Notes under the pieces: model-generated
What the model was told of the DNA's origin: nothing
Databases searched by the model: none
Seen by the model: only the letters and a program-made list of their open reading frames with translations
Made by a program: the position numbers and the translations under genes
Shown here: one piece after another, positions 45,956 to 57,099 of the stretch
Numbering within the stretch: position 1 is the stretch's first letter
How the letters are laid out: each line of letters starts with the position of its first letter
Source: Ehretia macrophylla
Taxonomy: Eukaryota; Streptophyta; Magnoliopsida; Boraginales; Ehretiaceae
DNA length: 64,000 bases
Assembly (NCBI GenBank): GCA_037974665.1
Contig: CM075764.1
Location: forward strand, 117,552,325-117,616,324
Direction: 5' to 3'

Positions 45956-48575
45956 TTAGGACATTTCACGAACACATTCTAGACATAGGGAAAATCTGCA
46001 ATCTTCACATTCGAATAGCATTTCCCAACGACGATAAGTTGTTTTAGAACAATGGTTACAATTGTTTCTTACCCTGGGCTCCTGAACAAACTTGAGAGGG
46101 TGTGGGTGGGAGCTCACTTTAAGTATGCCTCCATACTTGACTCTTTGATATTGTTTGAGTCTTGGAACACAATCCAGGTGGAAGGAGTTATCGCATTCAT
46201 AACAATGATAAAGCCAATGCTTAGGATGAATTTCGTATTCGCATATAGCACACATGAATATCTCGGGATGGTCTTTATACGGCGGAAACTTCAGAAGAAG
46301 TGGATGTGGATCAAATCTATGCCTAACCTCCCCAGGGTGTATTGCACATCTTTCTTCCAAATAAAAATCACAAGACTCACAACAAAAGCCAGCAGACCAG
46401 TATTCCTGACCACAAGCATTACATTCTTTTCCACGATCTTTAGAATGAAAGAGGGGATGATTATGATGATTTTTGTGCTCAATGATAGTGGGCATAGCAG
46501 CACACTTCACGTCAAGGTAGAAATCGTCACATGTCTCGCACTTGAAGAAGAATCCATTGGAATCGGAATAGCATTTATTGCACCAAAAAGTGTCATAGAA
46601 TTTTTGGTGGCAACCAAGGGTGAGCGAGTGCCGATGATGACTGGGATGTTGTAGTTGTAGTTTGTTTGGTAATTTGGCACAAGATAGATGGAGAAAGTAA
46701 CTACACTCCACACAAGAATAATAATCAGCAGATGAAATAGGCTCAACGCAAGCGTTGCATAATATTTCCTCATCTTCTTCAACGTCATTTGGCAGCTCAT
46801 GGAAAAGAATCAATGAGTGATGTTCATGGCCGAAGTGCCTGATTTCTGACTGAATTTGAGCGAGGCTATTCTTTCTAAGCAAGAAACGTCCAATAAGCTC
46901 TTTAGATATGTCAATCGCCGGTAAGTGTAACAAATCATCGTAAAGCAGAACCTTTAGAAGTTTCTTTTCAAAACTTGGATCGTCAAACAAATCATCGTCG
47001 TCTCTGGTAGCATGGAAATTATAATATATATATATTGTCAGAATACTGCAGGACAAATAGAATCAACAGAAATTCAAAAATAAATATAAAAAATATAAAA
47101 AATATAAAAAGAGGGATGTGGAGGGAAGAAGAAAGGATATCTTACAAGTCAACTTCAATCTCAGTTGTGATACATCCAAGGTGAACAAAATATCTGCAGT
47201 CGCCACAGTAATAAATCCAATACCAATCATATATTCTCTTGCGGCAAACATCACAATCATACTTGAAGTTTTTGTGCTGAGATGGAAAACCGTAGGAAAG
47301 GGTGAGATCACATGAATCATGAGCCTTGCATTTGTTTGTTTCCGGTAATAAAGCGCAACTCCTGTGGATCATAAAAGTACAGGAAGAACATGTGTAGAAA
47401 CGATCTTTCTTTTCCAATCCACAAGCATTGCAAAGGAACAACGCTTCCCTTGGTTGAAGTATGAGCGAGTGCTGTGGGTGACTTTTATGCCTAAGATTGC
47501 GGTCCTCCCCGGAGGCACATATTATGTAATTATCCTTCATAGCACATGTTATGTGCAGAGCAAATTGACAGGGGGAGCAGTAATACATCAAACCAGGCGA
47601 AGACCCGTGGCAACCACTGCAATATATTTTTATGGAAGTTTGAAGGATGAGTGGGTCTTGATCATAATGGCTGGGATGCGTGATCTCCCTCGGTACTTGG
47701 GCACATTCTTTGTGGAGGATGTAATCATCTTCACACTCATCACATCTAAATGCCATTTCCCTCCCATAGATTGATCTACCACAGCCACGACACGATATTT
47801 GGCTTTCAAATTCAGCCTCTACACTCCTGTTGAGGATCAAGGGATGTTAATGGGAAAAATGATGAATTTCCGTTCCTCTCTCCCATGGCCAAACAGCACA
47901 TGATATATCCAGATTAAATTCACAGAGGGAGCAGTGGTACGAAAAACCTCTCAAATTTTTTCCACACTCATTGCATAAAAATTTTCTTCGTGATAAAGGT
48001 AGAAGGATGAGTGTGTGCTGGTCATGCTTGGGATGATACTTCATCTCCCTCGGCACTTCACCACATCTTTTGTGGAGGATGTAGTTTGAACACTCCTCAC
48101 ATTCATATGCGGACTCCCACCAAAGGATTGTGTCATGACATCCGCGGCACATTTTATTGTTCTCTCGCACATCTTCTTTGAGGATCAAGGGATGCTTGTG
48201 GAGAAAATGATTCATATCCGTACTTCCTCTCAACCAAACAGCACATGATATATCCAAATCAAATTTACAGAGGGAGCAGTGGCAGGTGAAACCGCTGAAA
48301 CCTTCGCCACACCAATCACATGTGCAAACTTTCATAACATCATAAGGTGATTCAGGGAGAAGGACGAGTGAGTGTGCGTGAATATGGTTGGGATAATTCA
48401 ACTCCCTCGGTAGCTCACCACATCTTTTGTGGAGGAAGTAGTCTACACACTTCCCACATTCATATGCGGCCTCCGACGCTGAGATTCTCTCTTCACATCC
48501 GCGACACTTTTCTTTACCCTTTCGCGTATCTTTGAGGATCAAGGGATGCTCGTGGCCAAAATGATTGATTTCCAT
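45956..48575 (-). pseudogene. DC1-domain (cysteine/histidine-rich C1) protein gene, two exons, one internal stop
   Basis: The chosen ATG (48573-48575) gives MEINHFGHEHPLIL, the usual opening of DC1 proteins; the longer frame upstream only translates a CT repeat. Exon 1 runs to 47146 and exon 2 from 47003 to 45956, together 826 codons including stops, in phase. About thirteen DC1 or half-DC1 units follow one another (H-HPL-L, CX2CG, YX-C-CXFXLH-C patterns), which bind zinc and possibly lipids or diacylglycerol-like ligands. A TAA at 47847-47849 falls inside the fifth unit (FSH-stop-HPLIL). The upstream part alone would give a 242-residue, four-unit protein. Family members are linked to stress and cell-death responses. 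It may be a pseudogene, or the stop may be allelic. Confidence 0.85.
47004..47145 (-). other. Intron of the DC1-domain gene (142 nt)
   Basis: GTAAGA at the donor (47145 downward) and CTACCAG at the acceptor (ending 47004) bracket an AT-rich stretch with a T-rich run. Removing it keeps the frame from EIEVD into an acidic DDDDLF stretch. An alternative acceptor, TCCTGCAG near 47046, is possible. Confidence 0.65.
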
Positions 48576-48580
48576 TTCTC

Positions 48581-48618
<38 letters not shown>

Positions 48619-48669
48619 AACACTTAACCTATTCTTATCTCGCGCTCAAGAAAAGATGTTCCCCCAACC

Positions 48670-48677
48670 TTTATATA
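48670..48677 (-). promoter_or_regulatory. TATA box of the DC1-domain gene
   Basis: The minus strand reads TATATAAA about 95 bp upstream of the chosen ATG. A (CT)n/(CA)n repeat lies between and would be in the 5' leader. Confidence 0.5.
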
Positions 48678-48689
48678 ATGTTTCGTTCC

Positions 48690-49740
48690 TTGAGAATTCG
48701 GTTTTGATTTAATTAGAGAATAAGTCGAAAGTTGAGTTTGTGACAATAAAATATCTTAAATTTGAATTACAATTTAAATTTTTATTCTAAGGATGAAAAA
48801 GAAATTAATGAATGAGATCTGAAAAATACTATTATTATTAATGAATACTTACTCTTTATATAGCATGTGAGTCTCACATATATAACGTCTATTTTTTTAA
48901 TTTTTAAAGAGCATGAACAGCAGAAAAAATACAAGAAATTTCCATATAATAATTAATATGTAATGGCAACACCGGTTACTTATTCAACTACTCATCTAAG
49001 AGAATTTGGCTTAAGGATACTTTACTTATTTTAATGGAGATCAGGCGACTATTCATGTACCTTTACTTTAGAAGCACAATACAACAATTTATCATTTTAT
49101 TACTGTCAGAAATTTTAGAAAATTGAACCTGTTCATGTGAAGACAATTTATCATTTTTAAAACGAAATTAAGGGGTAAGAATTGAGACTATTTGTATAAT
49201 TGACCCCCTTCGAAAATAAAGAGTAGCTTTGTTTAAGTAAACCAGATTAGAATATGGTGCCACATAAATAGAGTTCACGTGGATACCACCTAAACAGCAT
49301 TAGGAAAACCGGGGGGGGGGGGGGGGGGGGGAAGAAGAAAAAAAAAAGGAATACGAAAATGGAAAACGAACCGGAAAAATAAAAATAAAAAGACAATAAT
49401 ATTTAAACATGCACATCAGATAGGTGTTGCCACCAGTAATTCTATTTTAATAGATTTTTATGCTCATTTTTGTAATTGACAATAATGGTACATTTGAACC
49501 CCCAGCCTAATCACAAAAAGGAAACAAGAAAAAAAAAAAGTTTCTCTCGACTTATCGTGTGTCCCAAAAAACAAAAAATTTCCCAGCTCATATATTAACA
49601 AGTAAAATAAAAAATACTTTAGTAAGATACTAGATATTAAATCTAATATTTGATTATAATGATTTAATATTCACCACTTCACTTTACGTTATACAAAAAC
49701 TTCATTGCCAAGAGTTAAAACTCAAATCATTGATATGCCT
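48690..49740. other. Intergenic, no gene supported
   Basis: This is AT-rich DNA containing a G21 tract at 49311-49331 followed by an A-rich run. No coding pattern is seen. Confidence 0.65.
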
Positions 49741-49750
49741 ATTAATAATG

Positions 49751-50150
49751 GAGAAAATAGCTCAATTAGTCTTAAACATTTATTTATTTTGATATTTTAG
49801 CCTCAAACATTTTAAATTAGACACTTCAGTCTTAAATGTTTTACATAAGGAACACCGTTGATTTGTCCGGCACACTTTAAAAAAAAAAGCATACAAGGTT
49901 AAATTAGGGATCGAGTGATGTTTTGTGAGAATGAGTTATAAGTTAAATGACCAATTTAACTTTGTATGCATTTTTTTTCACACATTGTGCGAATCGCGTG
50001 ACCTTAACATAGCAAATTTAATAGAAATGAGCTAAAAGACTAATAGTGTCTCTTATGTAAAATGTTTAAGACTAAAATGTCTGATTTAAAATATTTAAAA
50101 TTAAAATATTAAAATAAACAAACGTTTGAAACTAATTAAGTCATTTTTTC
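49751..50150. mobile_element. MULE-type MITE with long terminal inverted repeats
   Basis: The 400-bp element has about 100-bp inverted ends, starting GAGAAAATAGCTCAATTAGT on the left and GAAAAAATGACTTAATTAGT on the complement of the right. It is flanked by the perfect 9-bp duplication TTAATAATG (49742-49750 and 50151-50159). Nine-bp duplications and long TIRs are typical of Mutator-like elements. There is no coding capacity. Confidence 0.85.
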
Positions 50151-50159
50151 TTAATAATG

Positions 50160-51900
50160 TTATAAAGGCAACATATTGTTTTGATCATACAGTTATTTGG
50201 CTTTTTAGACACTAGATGTAATAATACCTCCTGTTAGCGCAGTCATTCTTGACGTGAGAACAATAGGCTTGGCATGACAAAGCCGTTTAAGTTAGATATG
50301 TTAAAATATTATGAAATTATCAAAATATTTAATAATTATAAATTATTTAGAACATAAATAATTTATGAATTGTTAAATTTTATTTATAACATTATAAAAA
50401 AAAATATTTTTCCCCAACGTTTATATAATATTTTCTTATGCTGGGTTGTACTCAATCATTGCTAAAACAATACGCTGTACCTTTTATTAAATTAAGAATA
50501 ATTGCATTGATGATCGATAAGTTTGAACAACCTTAGTTGCATAAAATAAAATATAAAATTAATGAATAAATGATCTAGCGTGGTCTGCATATGTAAGGAT
50601 GAGACGTGTTACTCTATAACAATTTAATTATCATCATTTCAATAATGTTAGTAATTTTAAAAAAATTGAAGCCATTAACTAGTATAGGAAAACTTGACAT
50701 TTTCAACTATATAGATTTCGCTCAATTTCTATTTTGCTAAACCTTATCTAACGCCCGCTGATTCAGCCAAAAAAAAAAAAAAAAACCTTATCTAACGCCA
50801 AAATTTTCCTCCAATACTAGAGAAGGGATCTTACAACTTCGTATACGGAAAGTTTGTCCTTTTAACTCTCAAACTTCACTCAACTTCGAACATTTATATT
50901 TCATTGTATTCTAAGCCAACGTGTTAGGTATAAATCATTCTTATATATATTCTAGCAAAACCAAGCTAGGGATATATGATAACGTAAGTGCTGAAATTCA
51001 TATTCTTTGACATGTTTTCTACATGACGATGATCCTATTGTGCATGCTAGTTTAATTTTCTGCTGCCTCATTCGATTTTAATCTCGTATTAGTCCTCTTA
51101 GCATGTTCTTTCAATAAAATGTATAATAATAATAATAATTTATAAATAATATAATAAAATGAAAATAAATGAAAAAATAATAAATATCAATAACATAAAT
51201 AATAATAATAAAAAAAACATTATATATTTATAACAATAACAAATATATAATATGATAATTAATTATAAAATAATAAAAATATAATTTATATTTATAGTAA
51301 AACTTAATAACAACAATAAAATAAGATAAATAATAAAAAAAATATAAACAAAATATATTAATGGCAATAATAATAATAATAACAATAATAATAATATAAT
51401 AAAAGTACATAATATAATAATAATAATAATAATAATGAATATAATAACATTAATTATATAATCAACAACAATAATAAATATGAATAAAATAATAATAACA
51501 ATGATAACATATAATAATGAAATAAATAAGATAATAAAATAGAAATTTACAATATAGATATAAGTATACAACAAAAAATAGATAAATAAAATCTAACGTC
51601 TGTTTATTATGTTATCATTTCCAGAAACAATGTTACAGACTTACAAAAGCATAGATGTAAATATAGAACACAATCAGCAAAGCCATTTGAGTTGTACATG
51701 TAAATAAATGTTCTCCAATCCAACAAATATGATTGAGTGATAGAGTTGGTACCTGGAATGCAAGAAACAGTTGTCTTCTCTCAGATGGGTGCACAAGTAT
51801 GAATTGTTTCTTTTTCAGTAAAGTCGTATTATATAGTAAGCTATGGCAGATGCATTCTCTCCATTAGATCTCTTCACTGTTGACTACAAACTTAATGGCC
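50160..51900. other. Intergenic, no gene supported; AAT-type microsatellite
   Basis: Positions 51120-51560 are almost purely A and T with (AAT)n and related repeats. The rest is AT-rich without coding signal. Confidence 0.7.
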
Positions 51901-51902
51901 GC

Positions 51903-52266
51903 ATTTTGTCAAAAGTATACAATACCTTATGTTTTAAAATATAGCTTATTATTCCTGTGTTTTATAACTGAATATTCCCTTTATTTTAAAACATATCTGA
52001 TTGTCCCCTGTATTTTTAAAAATATAGCTGAATACCCCTGATGTTTTTAAAAACATAGTTGACTAACCCCTTTTCATGTCATGTTTAATAGGGGTATTCA
52101 ACTGCATTTTTAAAAATACTGGGGGTATTTAGCTATATTTTTAAAAATACAAGGAGATAATCAACTATATTTTAAAACATAGGGGGTATTTAGCTATTTT
52201 TATAAAATACATAGGATAATCAACTATGTTTTAAAACACATGAATACTGTGTACTTTTGACAAAAT
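51903..52266. mobile_element. Foldback (long-TIR) element, about 364 bp
   Basis: The left end ATTTTGTCAAAAGTATACA is complementary to the right end TGTGTACTTTTGACAAAAT. Inside, TTTTAAAA-centred motifs (TATGTTTTAAAATATAG and relatives) repeat in both orientations, so almost the whole element can fold on itself. ACTTAAT/ATTAAGT just outside may extend the TIR. No target duplication could be fixed. Confidence 0.7.
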
Positions 52267-53016
52267 ACAGAGTATTAAGTAGTTTACTTATTTTAAGATT
52301 CACTGTGCTCGTATGTTGTTCAAAGTCTACGGAAGAAACTTAAAATAATTATTGGGATGTAGACAAACTGGCAAATGAAACGGGAATAGGTAATTTAGGG
52401 TCTTAACTTGGTTTGATATGAAATTAATAATTTGAACTTTAAAATGTATAATGAAATGGATCGAATTTCTAAAAGGGTATTTTATATGCTTATTAATTAT
52501 AAAATATTAAACTAATATTATTTTATTCCACGATAAATATTTATAATAAAAATTTGGCTCCCCAATTTTTATTTTTTGTTACTTAACCTTCTTACATAAT
52601 TTTGTTAACTAAAATGTCTTTCATAGTTCTTAATAATATACTAATAAACAAAGTACCATTTCTTTATATCTAATAATTAATTCTTAATTTCTATTTTTCA
52701 TTTTTTGTAAATTTAAAACTTCAGACAAGAAATAAAACTACAAACTAATAAAACATAAAATGTTACACTATATAGAAAGTATAACATTTTGCTCCCAAAT
52801 ATTTATAATCATTTTTAGATTAATATTTTCTGGGATTTTAGACTAATAAAACATAAAATGTCCTCATAAACTTCCAATACATATAAATCCCTAAAACCTT
52901 GTTTCGATTGCAAATTTAAAGCGCTCTGAAGGAATGGGAGGGTTTAGAAAATCTCTTCCCTTGGTTGGATTATATTTTAAGAGGGAAGGAAAGATATGAA
53001 GAGTTAGTTTAAAAAA

Positions 53017-53164
53017 GGAAAAATCTCACTAGAAGTCTCAATTGTTTCATTTTGTCCCAAACTAGTCCCCATTGTTTAAAGTGTACAAAACTGATTCCCA
53101 ATGTTTAGAAAAAAATCTCAAAATGGTCCTCACATCCAAAATTCTGTCATCTTTGACAGAAAAT
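53017..53164 (+). repeat. Left TIR of the MULE
   Basis: It is collinear with the complement of 56943-57090, including the GTCATCTTTGACAGAAAAT inner end. Confidence 0.9.
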
Positions 53165-53249
53165 TAATAAAAAGACTAAATTACCCTCACACATTTGAGT
53201 TAATATTAACAATATCCTTTACCTTTTTGAGCCCTTTTTCTCTCCCAAC

Positions 53250-53500
53250 TTGTCACACCTGCGTACACCAACGAAAACATCCACAGCTGCCATTACCATC
53301 GTCTCAGCTTGCCATTGTCTTCTCAACCGCGTCATCATCAACCATCATCGCGATCGTCATCGTCATCGTCAACCAATCGCGATCATCATCGTCAACCACC
53401 ATCAGCCATCATCATTGTCAACCACCATCGTCAACCACCATCAGCCATCATCATCGTCAACCAGCCATCGTCATCGTCAACCATCATCGCGATGGCTTAT
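53250..53500 (+). repeat. CATCGTCAAC short tandem repeats in the MULE 5' region
   Basis: ATCATCGTCAACCACC-type words recur many times. They create open frames rich in His, Ser and Thr that are not genes. Confidence 0.75.
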
Positions 53501-53860
53501 GTTCGAAGATTCACGTCGCCTCCACCTAAATACGGCATGTTTAGGCTTGATTTAATTGGCAAAAATCTGTAATAAAATCATGAAATTAGGCTTGAGTTAA
53601 GGTTTTTAATTGGAAAAAATCAAAAACCTTAAATCGATAAGGTTTCTGATTTTCCTAATCAGAAATCCTAAATCGATTTAAGGACTATGATTTCGTGATT
53701 ATTATTATTATTATTATTTTGTAAAATAATGATATTTTGGTTAGTTAATGAATATACATAATGCTATTTTGGTATGATACATTTATTTGCTTAGTTAATC
53801 CCTAATCTCAAGTATGCATTTCTAGATGCCAAGTCAGATGCTGCATTGTTTAGTATTCAA

Positions 53861-56457
53861 ATGCATCATGGTGGGGCTTTACTGAAAAATCCTATTAGGA
53901 AATATGTTGGTGGTATGGTAGACTACTTTGATTTTGTTGATGGAAATCTAATTGGGTTTGATGACATACTGAATATGGCAATGTTATGTGGATACAAAAA
54001 GGATAAGCTAAGGGTATGGCATAAGTATGAAATTGATCTTCACGGGGGCAGTAGGTATATTAAGAGTAATGATAGTGTGAAAGGATTTCAAAAGTTCATT
54101 ACTACTAAGAAGGTTGTTCAAATTTATATCGAACACTTGGATCTGGATAATGTTGTTCGAAACCAGATTGAGTGTAGTGTAAATGATGCCAGCTTGATTC
54201 AGTTTGGGGGTTGTAGGACTCAATTTAACTTGGACAATGAGGAGAAAAAGTCTGAGATGTTTGGGGATAATGATTCAGAAGATGCAGATTTCAATGAGAG
54301 TGACTATGGGCTGAGTGATGACGATAAGATGTTTGATAAGAATGTAGACCAAAGTATAGAGAATGTGGAAAATGATGAACAAGACTTGATGGCTTCAGAT
54401 GACATTATCAACTTGAATTGTTCAGGAAGTGATGAAGACTATCATGTATTCAACCCTAGAGTTTATATGAATAATCTTGATTTTCAAGTTGGAATGGAAG
54501 GAATTTAAGGATTCATTGGTTACCTTTTCTGTCAAGAATGGTAAGAAGTTCAAATATGTTAAGAATGATAGTCTTAGAATCAGGGCAAAATGCAGACAAA
54601 AGGGATGTACCTAGGAGATTTATGCTAGAAATATTAGTGGTGAGTTGTCATTCCAAATAAGGACATATAGGCCTAAACACACATGTTATTGGTCATTTTA
54701 TAGAAGAAGTGTTAACTCAAAAATGGTTGGCAAAGAATTATGAGCACAAATTTAGGATTAATCCCAAGTTAAGGGCCAAAGAGTTTAAAAATGAGTTAAC
54801 AGTGGAGCTTAAGGCTCACATCTCTAGAAATATGGCATATAGAGCAAAGACAACTACAATGAATAGGATTCATGGTGATCTTGAGCAACAATTCAACACG
54901 TTATGGTCATATTGTGAAGAAATTATGAGGACTAACCCTAACAGCACAGTGATGGTGAAGATGGTAGATCAACATGACCTCTTAGAACGTCCTAGATTCA
55001 TGAGGATGTATATGTGTTTTGATGCATGCAAGATAGGGTTTCAAGAAGGTTGCAGGCCAATTATTGGTGTTGATGGTTGTCATATAAAGTCAGCACAAGG
55101 TGGACAACTTTTAGCAGCAATAGGGATAGATGCCAACAATAACATGTACCCACTTGCTTGGGCTATTGTTGAGAATAAGAACACAAGTAGTTGGTGTTGG
55201 TTCTTATCTTTTCTAAAAGAGGACTTTAAGATTGATAGTGAAGATGAGACTTGTAAACAGTGGACATTTATGAGTGACAAACAAAAGGGCTTGATTGAGG
55301 CATTTGAGCAGACACTTCCTCATGTTCACCACAGATTTTGTGTGAGACATTTGCATAGAAATTTCACGAGGGCTGGGCATAGGGGTCAAGCATTGAAGGA
55401 TGCTTTATGCTTAGCTGCCATGTCAACTACTATTCAATGGTTTGAAGTTGCAATGGAGAAGATAACAACATTGGATGTAGATGCAGTGAATTGGCTAGCT
55501 GATAAACCTCCTGCACATTGGTCTAAATCTTACTTTGATACATTTGTTAAGTGTGACATGCTATTGAACAACCTTTGTGAGAGTTTCAACTACTTCATTA
55601 TGGATGCAAGGGATAAGCCTTTAATAACCATGTTTGAAACAATTAGAGTACTGGTGATGACAAGGATACAAACAAATAGAGATAAGGCACAAAAATGGAG
55701 TGGACCTTTGTGTCCTAGAATAAGGGAAAGACTTGTACAATTGACTGAGGTTGGTTGTGCATTTATTCCTTTGAAGGCTAATGAGTTTCACTTTGAGGTG
55801 GTTGGTAGTTATGATGATAAATATGCTGTGGATTTGCTCAACCATACTTGCAGCTGTAGGAAATGACAACTGACTGGTTTCCCTTGTAAGCATGCGTGCT
55901 CAGCATTGGGAATGAAAGGGAGTAACCTGGAGGACTATGTACATGAATGTTATATAGTGGAGATCTTCAAGAAGATTTATGAACCACCTATAATGCCTCT
56001 AAATGGTCCTGACCTATGGCCCAAGACTGATAGAGTTCCACCACTCCCTCCTAAGTACAACAAAAAGGCAGAAAGGCCAAAGAAAGTCAGAAGACGAGAC
56101 CCACTTCTTGAGCAACCCAACCCTACAATGCATAAGCCCACCAAGAAAGTAAATCATTGTAGAAATTGTTGGCAGATGGGGCACAACTCAAGAAGTTGTC
56201 AATTATCCAAAGAAGTAAGTTTTGTTTCAATTTCATTTTTTCCCTGTTTTACCATTCCATTACATCTAATTGGTATATTATGACAAGTTGGTGAAGGCAG
56301 TCAGGGAAAAAGGCCACCTATGCATGCTCCAATACCATATACTCCAGTTCCACATGCTAATGATGCACCAACTGAAGCTGCTCCAAATTTAGAAGTTGAT
56401 GATTCAGTTCCAGTGCATATTACTGCCTTGGAGGTGTTTTCCGAGTTCTTTAACTAA
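53861..56457 (+). pseudogene. MULE (MuDR-type) transposase, broken
   Basis: The first frame (from ATG 53861 to 54508) holds the acidic N-terminal region. The MULE domain follows at 54709-55866, with the catalytic region GVDGCHIKS (Asp near 55068), a DKQKGLIEAF block (second Asp) and the CESFN region. A SWIM zinc finger (CSC...CKH, 55849-55895) and a CCHC knuckle (CRNCWQMGHNSRSC, about 56157) lie at the C-terminus. An intron with donor GTAAGT at 56215 and acceptor at 56304 leads to a last exon ending TAA at 56455-56457. Lesions: GGAA duplication at 54496-54503 (+4), TAG at 54612-54614 (Trp position), one extra A at 54719-54723 and TGA at 55864-55866 (Trp position in the SWIM finger). Confidence 0.9.
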
Positions 56458-56504
56458 GCAGATTATGAAGGTTGTCATTTTGGTCCTTTTGGTTTTTCTA
56501 TGTT

Positions 56505-56790
56505 ATTTTTGGGGATTCATTTCATGTAATGACAAGGGATGGTTTTAATGCTATTTTTGAATTCCTATTGGTTTTGTATGCTATTGTTAGCAGGATCTAT
56601 GCTATTTTTGGGGATTCATTTCATGTAATGACAAGGGATGGTTTTAATGCTATTTTTGGGAATTCATTTCCTATTGGTTTTGTAAGCTACTGTTAGCAGG
56701 ATCTATGCTATTTTTGGGGATTCATTTCATGTAATGACAATGGTTTTAATGCTATTTTTTGGAAATTCATTTCCTTTTGATTTTTGTATG
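56505..56790 (+). repeat. Three-copy tandem repeat in the MULE 3' region (unit about 100 bp)
   Basis: GGGGATTCATTTCATGTAAT followed by GACAA(GGGAT)GGTTTTAATGC occurs at about 56511, 56610 and 56716, each with GCTATTTTT and a CTATTGGTTTTGTA(T/A)GC block between. Confidence 0.8.
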
Positions 56791-56942
56791 GTATTGTCGG
56801 CAGGAAATCAAGTTAGCAGGTTGCTTAGATTTTTTTAAGGTTGAAGTGTTGTTTAGAATTTTTTAAAAATCATTATAATGAATTTTTGGCCAATTTCCAA
56901 GCTTGCCCTCAAACAGTAGAACGTGGTGTTCCCGCCAAATGC

Positions 56943-57090
56943 ATTTTCTGTCAAAGATGACAGAATTTTGGATGTGAGGACCATTTTGAGATTTTTTTCC
57001 AAACATTGGGGACCAGTTTGGTACACTTTAAATAATGGGGACTAGTTTGAGACAAAATAAAACAATAGGGACTTCTAGTTAGATTTTCCC
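56943..57090 (-). repeat. Right TIR of the MULE
   Basis: It is the complement of the left TIR with a handful of substitutions. It starts at the inner ATTTTCTGTCAAAGATGACAG. Confidence 0.9.
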
Positions 57091-57099
57091 TTTAAAAAA

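Larger units (their letters stand above)
53017..57090 (+). mobile_element. Mutator-like element (MULE), 4074 bp, with TIRs and 9-bp TSD
   Basis: TIRs of about 148 bp (53017-53164 and 56943-57090) start GG(A/G)AAAATCT(C/A)ACTAGAAG. The element is flanked by the identical 9-bp duplication TTTAAAAAA (53008-53016 and 57091-57099). A MULE transposase with intact motif order but several lesions lies between. It is a complete, now non-autonomous, MuDR-type element. Confidence 0.93.

Noticed and set aside
51228..51574. Open frames of up to 103 codons in the AAT-repeat block
   Set aside because: They are products of (AAT)n microsatellite sequence, hydrophobic only because of base composition.
53101..53572. 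Overlapping plus-strand frames rich in His/Ser/Thr in three phases
   Set aside because: They arise from CATCGTCAACC tandem repeats inside the MULE; being open in all three phases is a repeat signature.
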